Origin: PHAA01 sp964584415
Lineage (GTDB): Bacteria; Bacillota; Syntrophomonadia; Syntrophomonadales; Syntrophomonadaceae
Length of the DNA stretch: 16,717 nucleotides
Direction: 5' to 3'
NCBI GenBank assembly: GCA_964584415.1
Contig: CAZOZX010000042.1
Location: 1-16,717, forward strand
A model generated the notes under the pieces. That model was not told the origin of the DNA. It ran no database searches and saw only the letters and a list, made by a program, of their open reading frames with translations. Positions within the stretch are counted from its first letter, which is position 1. Every line of letters starts with the position of its first letter. Both the position numbers and the translations under genes were made by a program. Positions 6,846 to 13,873 of the stretch are shown piece after piece.

Positions 6846-7295
6846 CTATGACTGCTCCCCCCAGCGATACTTTTTATTATCGCGCAGGGTGTCCAGGTCA
6901 CAGCTAAGACACAAACCGTTATGACAGCAGATTGTCCCGCCGCATCGCGGACAGCACCACTTGGTTTCTTCCCGGGCCAGGAAATTCTCCATGCCCTGTT
7001 CTTTGATAAAGAGTAGGTTTTCCAGCATGCTCATATGGTACTTGGTCCGGTAGCGCTTATCCAGGGTCTTCAGCCGCCGGCAGGGAAAATCCCCGCACTC
7101 GTAACAAAAACGCACCTGGCCATTTCCCAACAGATCACAATGCTGCTTCATGAAGGCACAGTTCTTGCCGCGGGGCAGGCAACCGGCGCAGTAGCCCTTG
7201 CTGAATCCCTTTTTCTTAAGCTCGTTTTGCCCGGCCAGGTAACTGACGCAAATCGCGCAATTCATCCCACAGGGAGCAATCAATTGTTCTTCCAC
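6846..7295 (-). CDS. Cysteine-rich DUF3795 family protein
   Basis: Small soluble protein, 149 aa, with 17 cysteines, function unknown. The N-terminal LIAPCGMNCAIC motif and the following CAGC, GKNCAF and FCYECGDFPCRRL motifs are typical of DUF3795. The C-terminal part adds a zinc-ribbon-like cluster, CCPRCGGTICC then CLSC (about 115-133). Together they suggest two metal-binding sites. GTG 7295 is chosen because AAGGGG lies 9 bases upstream and the family usually starts just before the IAPCG motif; an in-frame GTG at 7316 has only a weak site. It follows the DUF4153 gene by 24 bp and shares its terminator, so the two form an operon. Metal type and biochemical role cannot be told from the sequence. 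Confidence 0.85.
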   Translation of the reverse strand: MEEQLIAPCGMNCAICVSYLAGQNELKKKGFSKGYCAGCLPRGKNCAFMKQHCDLLGNGQVRFCYECGDFPCRRLKTLDKRYRTKYHMSMLENLLFIKEQGMENFLAREETKWCCPRCGGTICCHNGLCLSCDLDTLRDNKKYRWGEQS

Positions 7296-7319
7296 GCCAA
7301 TTTGCCCCTTTTCCACTCT

Positions 7320-9176
7320 CTACGGCTTCTCGTTCAGGTAGATGGCGTTCAGGTTGAACCAGTAATTGATCTGGTCGTTGCGGACGTCGACGTTGATATC
7401 AATATTGTTGAAAACCAGCAGGACGCTCAACTCGGGCGTCTCCAGCTTCAGGCTCAAATCCTCGATGGTTCCCCTTTGAGTCGGTTCTGCTGAGGGTGGG
7501 TATTTCTGGGTGATCCGGTCTATATAATCGTTCATATCCTGTTCCAGAATAACCTGGTCATTAAGGGTTATTTTGACGGTCGGCACACCAGGGGGATTCA
7601 TGGTCCAGTAAATCTGGTAGGTTCCTTTAGTCCCCTGAACCGCAGCCGTAGATCTACCTTTTTCAGCCGAAGGTCCCATTGTTACTGCCCAGCGATATCC
7701 TGTGATATCAATAGCCTGAACTGGCAGCTGGAGGCTGGTGCTGAGATACCCTCCCGGACCGGGTGTTACATCAGGTTTGGGCCAGGTTTGGTCGAAGCCC
7801 AGCTTGGATTTGAAAACCTGGCTGTCATTGAGTTTACGGTCAAACCAGACGGGCAGCTTGGCATCCGGAGCACTCGCCAGGTAATTGACTGAGTCAGTTA
7901 TCGATTCGCGCACCTTCTCCTCCGGTTCGGTGGCAGCCGGTACGATTTCATTATCCTTGAGCATGTTCTGGCTGATAAGCAGGTTTTCCAGGCGGTTCAC
8001 CTGGGCCGAGACGGGCAGAGCCTGGTAACCGACCACCGGTAAAACCGCCACCAGCACAATGGTACAGGTGAAGGCTACGATGGCTGGGTAGGCTTTGTCT
8101 TTTATGAATAATAACAGTAAGGCAGCAAACAGGGCCACTGTCCATAACAGCGCGAAATTGTACTCGGTCATTTTCAATCCCGCTTTGCCCAATTGAATAT
8201 ACAGAGCCCAGGCTTCAAATCCCAGGATAACCAGGGCAGCAATAGGATAAACCCGGCGATAGAAATTCGCCATCCCGCTTTGGTTGTGAGTAATCATAAT
8301 ATAGAGCCAGATCCCACTCATGGTAAATGAAGTGGCTATGCCGGCCAGCTGAGGGAAACTTACCGCCATACCCGACAGGATAGTCCGGCCAGCCCACAGC
8401 AGCAGGACTACGGTCATCGCCAGGATTACCGGGACCAGGATATATTCAAACAGGACCTCGATAAACCGAGGCTGTTTCTGAGCTATTTCGCGCCGGTCAT
8501 CATAATGCTCGATGCGGAAGTCGGGGAAATAGCCGACGAATATAGTAAAAGCCAGGAAGCCAATCAGGGTAGCGATATACATATAAACTTTCCCGCTCAT
8601 CCCCGGGTAAAGCAAGGCCTGAATAGCACCTGCCACTCCGGCAGTACCGGCCTCAAGCACACCACCGTAGAGCAGGGCGATGAAGAAAGCTTTATGAGTC
8701 ATGAAAAAAGAACGGGCAAAATCGGATTGCTCTTCCGGGAAACCAGCCAGGTAGATGAAAGCCATGAAGCTTATGAACATCACCGCACTGACCCGGGCAG
8801 CGGCGAGGGCCGATACTGCCGTATAACGGGAACCGGTCACCGCCGGATCGGCGGCGCCAAACAGGTATAAAGCCAGGACCGTAAGCACTGCGGCCGCCAC
8901 TCCGAGCAGGTTGGCGGTCACAAACGACGAGGGTTTATAGGAACGGCTCTGGGCATAGGTAATGGCGGTAAGGCTGAAAATCGCACCCAGCGCCAGGCCC
9001 CAATGCAGGCAATTCAGCAGAAAATTATAGGCTTCTTGCTGAGGCCAATCAAGCTGAATCCGGACCATGGTGACGACAGCGAAAGCCGCTGCGCAAAGGA
9101 TCGCAGCCGGAAAGGTCTGAAAAGCTTTTCCCGCACCTTTGAGAACTTGGGAGACCGATCGGGCAAAAACATTCAT
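7320..9176 (-). CDS. DUF4153 polytopic membrane protein
   Basis: Integral membrane protein, 618 aa, of the DUF4153 family; no enzymatic function is established. About 11 hydrophobic segments fill residues 25-420, for example FPAAILCAAAFAVVTMVRI, LLGVAAAVLTVLALYLFGA, ILVPVILAMTVVLLLWAG and AIVAFTCTIVLVAVLPVVGY. A C-terminal soluble domain (about 425-618) begins at LPVSAQVNRLENLLISQNML and is rich in beta-type sequence (GYRWAVTMGP, YQIYWTMNPPGVPTVKITL, DLSLKLETPELSVLLVF). ATG 9176 is chosen because GGAGG lies 8 bases upstream; an open frame runs on to 9254 without a site. It is the first gene of an operon with the DUF3795 gene and is divergent from the XRE/DUF2178 operon. Confidence 0.87.
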   Translation of the reverse strand: MNVFARSVSQVLKGAGKAFQTFPAAILCAAAFAVVTMVRIQLDWPQQEAYNFLLNCLHWGLALGAIFSLTAITYAQSRSYKPSSFVTANLLGVAAAVLTVLALYLFGAADPAVTGSRYTAVSALAAARVSAVMFISFMAFIYLAGFPEEQSDFARSFFMTHKAFFIALLYGGVLEAGTAGVAGAIQALLYPGMSGKVYMYIATLIGFLAFTIFVGYFPDFRIEHYDDRREIAQKQPRFIEVLFEYILVPVILAMTVVLLLWAGRTILSGMAVSFPQLAGIATSFTMSGIWLYIMITHNQSGMANFYRRVYPIAALVILGFEAWALYIQLGKAGLKMTEYNFALLWTVALFAALLLLFIKDKAYPAIVAFTCTIVLVAVLPVVGYQALPVSAQVNRLENLLISQNMLKDNEIVPAATEPEEKVRESITDSVNYLASAPDAKLPVWFDRKLNDSQVFKSKLGFDQTWPKPDVTPGPGGYLSTSLQLPVQAIDITGYRWAVTMGPSAEKGRSTAAVQGTKGTYQIYWTMNPPGVPTVKITLNDQVILEQDMNDYIDRITQKYPPSAEPTQRGTIEDLSLKLETPELSVLLVFNNIDINVDVRNDQINYWFNLNAIYLNEKP

Positions 9177-9362
9177 CAAAAGCACCTCCTCTATCAGGGG
9201 TAAACGGTTAGGCCTGCCCCAGGTGGGGATAGCTGACCGCCCCTGTATGATCATTATAAAACATATGCAGCGGGACGGGTAGAAATTGGCTCCAAATGGT
9301 GGAACTTTCCTAACGCGGCGTATTTTCTAAAGAAGTCTCCTATCTCGGTTTGTAAAGCCCGC
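9177..9362 (-). promoter_or_regulatory. Leader and candidate promoter of the DUF4153 operon
   Basis: Reading leftwards, TATAAT (complement of 9258-9253) is a good -10 but has no clear -35. It would give a leader of about 70 bases. The leader contains GGGG...CCCC and CCCCACCTGGGG stretches (9196-9245) that can pair in alternative ways, which would allow attenuation. This is a weak call. Confidence 0.3.
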
Positions 9363-9392
9363 TTGACATTTCTTACAAGCCCCAATTATAAT
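9363..9392 (+). promoter_or_regulatory. Strong sigma-A-type promoter of the XRE-DUF2178 operon
   Basis: TTGACA (9363-9368), an 18-bp spacer and TATAAT (9387-9392) are both perfect consensus hexamers. They lie 38 bases before the XRE gene start. Confidence 0.88.
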
Positions 9393-9396
9393 TAAC

Positions 9397-9412
9397 GTAA
9401 AGTTTCCTTTAC
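9397..9412 (+). promoter_or_regulatory. Dyad operator candidate GTAAAG-TTTC-CTTTAC
   Basis: A perfect 6-bp inverted repeat with 4-bp centre begins 5 bp after the -10 hexamer, over the expected transcription start. A further GTAAAG copy lies upstream of the -35 (about 9351-9356). Position and size fit an operator for the small XRE repressor encoded immediately downstream; binding by that protein is inferred. Confidence 0.5.
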
Positions 9413-9429
9413 ACACGGAGGTGAATGAT

Positions 9430-9633
9430 TTGGAGAACCGGCTGCGGGAACTGCGGGAGCAGCACGGCATTACCCAGGAGGAACTGGCCGCGCGGGTGAA
9501 GGTATCCCGGCAGACAATCATTTCCCTGGAGAAGGGCAAGTACAATCCTTCCATCGGCCTGGCTCACAGCCTGGCCAGGATTTTCAAGCTGCCCATCGAA
9601 GCGGTATTTATATTTGCAGAAGGAGAGGAGTAA
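9430..9633 (+). CDS. Small XRE-family helix-turn-helix regulator
   Basis: Minimal Cro/CI-type DNA-binding protein, 67 aa. The HTH spans about 4-58: LRELREQHGITQEELAARV, VSRQTIISLEKGKYNPSIGLA, and LARIFKLPIEAVF. There is no effector domain. TTG 9430 is chosen because GGAGG (9417-9421) lies 8 bases before it; an upstream in-frame GTG at 9421 overlaps that site. Six bases separate its stop from the next gene's ATG, so it forms an operon with the DUF2178 membrane protein, a pairing commonly seen in Bacillota and archaea. The dyad over the transcription start suggests autorepression. How the repressor is relieved is not visible, although the membrane partner is a candidate sensor. Confidence 0.93.
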   Translation: MENRLRELREQHGITQEELAARVKVSRQTIISLEKGKYNPSIGLAHSLARIFKLPIEAVFIFAEGEE

Positions 9634-9639
9634 ATAAGC

Positions 9640-10038
9640 ATGAATGCAAAAAACAGAGAGTTTCTGCGTTACATTATATTGTTCCTGCTGCTCAGCATCG
9701 GAGTATGGCAGATCCTGAGCGGCAACAGCGCGTCCGGCAGCGGGCTGATAGGCTCGGCTATTTTGGTCTTTATCATTATTACCTTTAAGCAAAGAAGAAT
9801 TCGGCAGGTCGAGGCCCAGGGCATTAATGTCTACGATGAAAGAACCTGGTACATCGCCGGGCGCGCTGGTTATTTCACCTACCTGACCTTCGTCCTGGCC
9901 AGCGCATTTACAGTCCTGATCGGTTCTGTCTGGGGTCCGCAGGTACTGGTCAACCCCTATAACCTGCTGGGTGTCTGCCTCTGTATTATGGTACTGCTGT
10001 ATATCGGTTTCTACTACTATTTCAATGCCAGGTCCTAA
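9640..10038 (+). CDS. DUF2178 four-helix membrane protein
   Basis: Small membrane protein, 132 aa. Four hydrophobic segments are visible: about 10-26 (YIILFLLLSIGVWQIL), 33-49 (GLIGSAILVFIIITF), 82-98 (LTFVLASAFTVLIGSVW) and 107-126 (LLGVCLCIMVLLYIGFYYYF). Between segments two and three is a cytoplasmic loop with the YDERTWYIAGRAGYFTYL motif typical of DUF2178. ATG 9640 follows GGAGAGGAG by 9 bases. Co-transcribed with the XRE regulator; the conserved genetic pairing suggests a functional link, but the function of the family is not known. Confidence 0.85.
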   Translation: MNAKNREFLRYIILFLLLSIGVWQILSGNSASGSGLIGSAILVFIIITFKQRRIRQVEAQGINVYDERTWYIAGRAGYFTYLTFVLASAFTVLIGSVWGPQVLVNPYNLLGVCLCIMVLLYIGFYYYFNARS

Positions 10039-10160
10039 CTGGTCCATCCAGACATATCCTGGGCAGAATTTATTTTAATTTGTCAGCAGGGATTGTCAAA
10101 CGTGTGGCGAAACAAGATGGGGTATTTGAAAATTAGTCTTATAGATAGGAAGAGAGATAA

Positions 10161-10607
10161 ATGCAGGAATTTAAGGCCCATAATCAGAGAGCAATATCAA
10201 ATTTAAAATCGAATGTCTCCAGAGTGGCCAACGAGATTGATGAACTGTATCAGATTGCCGAGACCTATGCCCGAATCTTCAAGGAAAATCCGATCCCGAT
10301 GGCTATAACCAGGTTGATTGACGGTCTCTTTATGGAAGTAAACGAGGCCTGGACCGAAGCCCTGGGTTATACCAGGGAAGAAATGCTGGGCAAAACGGTT
10401 CAGCAATTGAGTCTTTGGAAGGATTTCGCGGAAAGAGAGATCATGGTAGATAATATAAGTAAAAACGGCTTTATAAACAATTTCGAATGTTCCTTTGTAA
10501 AAAAATCCGGGGAAACCCGCAACCAACTGTTTACGGCCAAGATTATCGATTTCAACAGTGTGAGCTGTTTGCTTTCTACTATCGTGGAAATTCCTCCATC
10601 CGAATGA
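10161..10607 (+). CDS. Stand-alone coiled-coil/PAS protein, copy 1
   Basis: Soluble 148-aa protein with no output domain. Residues about 1-38 are heptad-rich (NLKSNVSRVANEIDELYQIAETYARIF), and about 40-148 form one PAS domain: NPIPMAITRLIDGLFMEVNE, the LGYTREEMLGKTV helix, and the FVKKSGETRN strand pair. The start ATG 10161 has AGGAAGAGAG upstream. It is followed by its own terminator. It aligns without gaps to the next gene (about 66 of 117 positions identical by hand count) and resembles each PAS repeat of the large kinase that follows. With no effector of its own, it probably works by dimerising with itself or with related PAS proteins. This interaction is inference. Confidence 0.85.
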   Translation: MQEFKAHNQRAISNLKSNVSRVANEIDELYQIAETYARIFKENPIPMAITRLIDGLFMEVNEAWTEALGYTREEMLGKTVQQLSLWKDFAEREIMVDNISKNGFINNFECSFVKKSGETRNQLFTAKIIDFNSVSCLLSTIVEIPPSE

Positions 10608-10649
10608 CTCAAGGGTGACTGAAAACTAATACTATAAACAGAGCGGTCA

Positions 10650-10679
10650 AACGCCTCATTTTGGGGCGTTATTTTTTAT
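10650..10679 (+). terminator. Intrinsic terminator after PAS protein copy 1
   Basis: AACGCCTC (10650-10657) pairs with GGGGCGTT (10663-10670), one G-U pair, 5-base loop, followed by ATTTTTTAT. Confidence 0.88.
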
Positions 10680-10709
10680 GTTTTTGAGTCAGCAGGAATC
10701 AGCAAATAT

Positions 10710-10757
10710 TTAGAGAAATTTAGCAGAAACTTAGACGTAAAGAGAGCATTGTATTTT
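10710..10757 (+). promoter_or_regulatory. Three direct repeats and weak promoter ahead of PAS protein copy 2
   Basis: TTAGAGAAAT (10710), TTAGCAGAAAC (10720) and TTAGACGTAAA (10731) repeat in the same orientation at 10 and 11 bp, on one face of the helix. The last repeat overlaps a possible -35 TTAGAC (10731-10736), with TATTTT (10752-10757) 15 bp further on. This could be a regulator site; the promoter match is weak. Confidence 0.35.
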
Positions 10758-10779
10758 AAACATTGATTGGGTGAGTTTA

Positions 10780-11241
10780 ATGCCGAAAGAACCGGACCTA
10801 AACCAATTGAGACAGGAAATATCAGGTTTGAAAGCTGAGAGTTCCAAGCTGGTCAAGAAGAATGATGAGCTGCAGGCTATCGCGGCAACCTATACCAAAT
10901 TATTTAATGAACTCCCCAATCCAGTGGCCATAACCAGGATGATCGACGGGGTCTTTATGGAGATCAATGACGCCTGGACCGAAGCCTTTGAATACACCAG
11001 GAAAGACCTGCTGGGCAAAAAAGTAGTGGATATAAACCTTTGGCAGGATTATGGGGAGAGAGAGGTTTTAGTAAACCACATCAGTCTGAACGGATCCGTA
11101 AAATATTTTCCCTGTTCCTTTGTAAAAAAGTCGGGGGAAATAGTCCGCTGTTTGCTGACCGTCAGGATAATAGATTTTAACCGTACCAAATGTCTGCTTT
11201 CCTCGGTCATCGTGATCACCCTGCCTGAATTAGTTAAGTAA
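10780..11241 (+). CDS. Stand-alone coiled-coil/PAS protein, copy 2
   Basis: Soluble 153-aa paralogue of the preceding gene. A charged heptad region (about 5-45: LNQLRQEISGLKAESSKLV) precedes one PAS domain (about 46-150) with NPVAITRMIDGVFMEINDAW, FEYTRKDLLGKKV and FVKKSGEIVRC. ATG 10780 is preferred to GTG 10771, since GGGTG lies 6 bases before the ATG. The N-terminal extension is longer and more clearly coiled-coil than in copy 1, and the C-terminus is similar. It has separate upstream sequence and a separate terminator, so it is a monocistronic tandem duplicate. It probably acts through partners, the most obvious being the four-PAS kinase next door; no sequence feature names its ligand. 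Confidence 0.85.
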   Translation: MPKEPDLNQLRQEISGLKAESSKLVKKNDELQAIAATYTKLFNELPNPVAITRMIDGVFMEINDAWTEAFEYTRKDLLGKKVVDINLWQDYGEREVLVNHISLNGSVKYFPCSFVKKSGEIVRCLLTVRIIDFNRTKCLLSSVIVITLPELVK

Positions 11242-11260
11242 GCAATTGACCATTTGTTTT

Positions 11261-11289
11261 AGCGCCTTAGATTGAGGCGTTATTTTTTT
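11261..11289 (+). terminator. Intrinsic terminator after PAS protein copy 2
   Basis: AGCGCCT (11261-11267) pairs with AGGCGTT (11275-11281), one G-U pair, 7-base loop, followed by ATTTTTTT. It resembles the terminator of copy 1 (CGCCT stem, GGCGTTATTTTTT end), as expected if gene and terminator were duplicated together. Confidence 0.88.
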
Positions 11290-11322
11290 GCCCGTCGACA
11301 AATCATGACACGTTACCCTAAG

Positions 11323-11347
11323 CGATTAATCGGGATTTTTGTATAAT
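11323..11347 (+). promoter_or_regulatory. Candidate promoter and palindrome ahead of the four-PAS kinase
   Basis: TATAAT at 11342-11347 is preceded by a perfect 10-bp palindrome, CGATTAATCG (11323-11332), in place of a recognisable -35. The arrangement suggests a regulated promoter. Function is inferred. Confidence 0.4.
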
Positions 11348-11381
11348 TGGATGAAAACAGTATGAACCGAGGGGATTTGTA

Positions 11382-13631
11382 GTGGTAGAGGACAAGTACC
11401 TCAGCCGCCGAGAGCAGCACATATTGGAGCTGGAAGCCAAGTTATCCCGAATTGAACAAGAGAATGAGAACCTCAAAACGGAAAACAAGCACTTAACAGG
11501 GATGGCCGAGCATTTTAGCAAAGCCTTCTATGGAAACCAGACCGCCATGGCCATATCCAGATTAAACGATGGTGTCTATTACGATGTGAATGATAAATAT
11601 GCCTCGTGCATGGGTTATTCCCGGGAAGAAATGATAGGCAAAAATGTGCTGGAACTGAATATCTGGGCCGATTTAGGGGACAGAAGCCATATGTATGACC
11701 AATTGGCCCGGGAAGGTTTTATCAAAGACGCTGAATTCCGGTTCAGAACCCAGGAAGGAGAGATCCGCCGCGCCATATCCACCCTTAACCTGGTAACCAT
11801 AAACGACCTTCCGCACCTGCTTACCTCGTTCATTGATATCACCAAGATCAAAGAGACTGAGGAAAAATTCTCCCAGCTTTTTTACAACAACCAAACACCC
11901 ATGTTGATTACCAGAGTAGAAGATAATATATGCACAGATGTAAACGATAAGTTTGCGGCTATGATTGGATTTGAACGCGACGAGATAATTGGCCGGACTC
12001 CCCTCGAGTTAGGAATATGGGGAGAACCAGAAACCAGGCCAGGTATCATCAGCCAGATAATGCAGGATGGCTGTATCTGTAATGTAGAACAAAAGTACCG
12101 CAAAAAATCCAGTGAGGTCAGGTACAGCATTTCCTCATGCAGCCTGATAAATTTGGATGGCTGTAACTGCATCTTAACTTCTTCAATAGACATATCTAAA
12201 CGAAAAGAGCTGGAAGCAGCGCTGCGTCTATCGGAAGAGAAATTCTCCAAATCCTTTTATGAAAGCGGGACCATGAAAGCCATTACCAGGTTCAAGGATG
12301 GGGTTTTTATCGACGTGAACGACAGTTTGGCCTGCAATTTTGGTTTTTCCCGGGGAGAAATGGTTGGTAAAATCCCCTCTGAACTTGGCTTAACAGTAGA
12401 TCTTGAACTAAAACAAATATTTAAGCAGCTTGGCCAACAGAATTCAATCAAAGATTGTGAACATAAAATAACCACCCAATCGGGAGAAATCAAATATATA
12501 ATAGCCAATTTTAATCTTTTGGAACTTAGCGGCGAACCCGCCATTTTGATCTCGGCCAATGACATAACCAGGCAAAAAACCTTGGAGAATTCCCTGAGGG
12601 AATCCAAAAAACTTCTATCTCAAATGTTCAATAATATCCCCTTGCCTATTATCATCTCGGATCTAAAAGACGGGACGGTGATGGAAGTCAATGAAACCTT
12701 GCTGGCAGCGAACAACCTAAAAAGAAGGGATCTGTTAGGAACCAAAGATGTAACCAATGGTCTGTGGCAAAATCCCGATGACTTTTTTAAATACGGGCAA
12801 TGTTTAATCCAGAATGGTAAGACGAGAAATTTCGAAGCCCAATTCAAGACCGCGACTGGAGAGGCAGTTGATGTTCTGCTGTCCGGGGTATTGGTTAACT
12901 GGAAGGGACAGCAGTGCGTCCTTAGTGTAAGCAATAATATCACCGAATTAAGACAATATCAAAAAGAGATAGCCAGACTCGATAACCTCAACCTTATGGG
13001 GCAGATGGCAGGCAGCATCGCTCATGAAGTACGAAATCCCATGACTTCGATAAAAGGTTTCCTGCAGTTGTTTCACGGCCAGTATAAGTACAGGGAAGAC
13101 CGAGAGGTCATCGATCTGATGATCGAAGAACTCGACCGGGTCAACGAAATCATCAGTTCCTTTTTGTCCCTGGCCCATAAAAATACCATAGATATCAAAT
13201 TGCATAACCTCAATGAGCAAATAAGCAATCTGCTGCCCTTGATCGTGGCCGATTCCTTAAAAAATGACGTCTACCTGGAAACTGAATTGGGCCTGATTCC
13301 AGAGGTCATGATCGATGAAAATGAGTTCCGGCAGCTGCTGCTTAACCTGGGCCGCAATGCCATACAGGCCATGCCGTCTGGCGGGAACCTAACCATCCGG
13401 ACGTTTAGTAACAGCGAAGGAGTGCACCTGGTGGTGCAGGATAACGGCGGAGGTATACCCCCTGAAATTATGGAGAAGATCGGCACCCCATTCCTGACCA
13501 CCAAGAAAAATGGCACCGGGCTGGGTATGGCAGTATGCTTCAGCATCGCTGAAAGGCACAACGCCCGGATAAATATCGATACCGGCAGTGCAGGCACCAG
13601 CTTCAAGATCACCTTCCCGGTAGTGGCTTAA
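11382..13631 (+). CDS. Cytoplasmic sensor histidine kinase with coiled coil and four PAS domains
   Basis: Soluble orphan kinase, 749 aa, with no membrane segment. An N-terminal coiled coil (about 8-42) is followed by PAS1 (45-157), PAS2 (162-276), PAS3 (287-400) and PAS4 (411-523), each with a variant of the AITRxxDGVxxDVND signature of the small upstream PAS proteins. PAS4 is most diverged. HisKA has His548 in AGSIAHEVRNPMTSIKGFLQ, the type found in sporulation kinases KinA/KinE; HATPase_c has Asn659 in LNLGRNAIQ, DNGGGIP and GTGLGMAV. All catalytic motifs are intact. The GTG 11382 start has GAGGGG 7 bases upstream. No response regulator is adjacent, so it likely phosphorylates a distant regulator, Spo0F or Spo0A being the obvious candidates. 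That target is inference from family. Confidence 0.93.
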   Translation: MVEDKYLSRREQHILELEAKLSRIEQENENLKTENKHLTGMAEHFSKAFYGNQTAMAISRLNDGVYYDVNDKYASCMGYSREEMIGKNVLELNIWADLGDRSHMYDQLAREGFIKDAEFRFRTQEGEIRRAISTLNLVTINDLPHLLTSFIDITKIKETEEKFSQLFYNNQTPMLITRVEDNICTDVNDKFAAMIGFERDEIIGRTPLELGIWGEPETRPGIISQIMQDGCICNVEQKYRKKSSEVRYSISSCSLINLDGCNCILTSSIDISKRKELEAALRLSEEKFSKSFYESGTMKAITRFKDGVFIDVNDSLACNFGFSRGEMVGKIPSELGLTVDLELKQIFKQLGQQNSIKDCEHKITTQSGEIKYIIANFNLLELSGEPAILISANDITRQKTLENSLRESKKLLSQMFNNIPLPIIISDLKDGTVMEVNETLLAANNLKRRDLLGTKDVTNGLWQNPDDFFKYGQCLIQNGKTRNFEAQFKTATGEAVDVLLSGVLVNWKGQQCVLSVSNNITELRQYQKEIARLDNLNLMGQMAGSIAHEVRNPMTSIKGFLQLFHGQYKYREDREVIDLMIEELDRVNEIISSFLSLAHKNTIDIKLHNLNEQISNLLPLIVADSLKNDVYLETELGLIPEVMIDENEFRQLLLNLGRNAIQAMPSGGNLTIRTFSNSEGVHLVVQDNGGGIPPEIMEKIGTPFLTTKKNGTGLGMAVCFSIAERHNARINIDTGSAGTSFKITFPVVA

Positions 13632-13645
13632 GTCCATAGGCAATA

Positions 13646-13680
13646 AAAAGGGATCTGCATCATTTACGGATCCCTTTTTT
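13646..13680 (+). terminator. Intrinsic terminator of the four-PAS kinase
   Basis: AAAAGGGATC (13646-13655) pairs with GATCCCTTTT (13669-13678) around a 13-base loop and the T-run continues to 13680. It begins 15 bases after the stop codon. The A-rich 5' arm could also terminate transcripts from the other direction. Confidence 0.92.
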
Positions 13681-13702
13681 GGCGGTGAAATAATCTCTCC
13701 GA

Positions 13703-13721
13703 GGTAATGATAATCATTCCT
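13703..13721. promoter_or_regulatory. Fur-box-like palindrome
   Basis: AATGAT-A-ATCATT (13706-13718) is a perfect 6-1-6 inverted repeat. The 19 bases from 13703 match the classical Fur consensus at 15 of 19 positions by hand alignment. It lies between the kinase terminator and the tocopherol-cyclase-family gene, immediately before the 10-N gap, so its real distance to the downstream promoter is uncertain. Confidence 0.5.
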
Positions 13722-13731
13722 NNNNNNNNNN
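13722..13731. other. Assembly gap (10 N)
   Basis: Ten N in intergenic DNA just after the Fur-box-like palindrome. The true sequence and length here are unknown, and the adjacent bases should be treated with caution. Confidence 0.95.
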
Positions 13732-13873
13732 TCGGAATAGGCGTTCGGTTTCAATCCGGTTGGCTATCTATTTTGGAAATCCATTCGGTATAATAGAGAA
13801 AAAGTTCACCTCGAATTTGGTCGACCCGAACTTGCAGACAGGTATCCCTCCAGGCTGGCTAGGGGGCGGTTCA

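Noticed and set aside
8505..8870. Plus-strand open frame opposite the DUF4153 gene
   Set aside because: Shadow of a long membrane-protein gene; no ribosome binding site and no domain.
9409..10047. Minus-strand open frame of 212 codons opposite the XRE and DUF2178 genes
   Set aside because: It covers two well-supported plus-strand genes and their promoter, is low-complexity in places and lacks a start signal.
13389..13754. Minus-strand open frame crossing the 10-N gap
   Set aside because: It runs through unknown bases and is antisense to the kinase ATPase domain.
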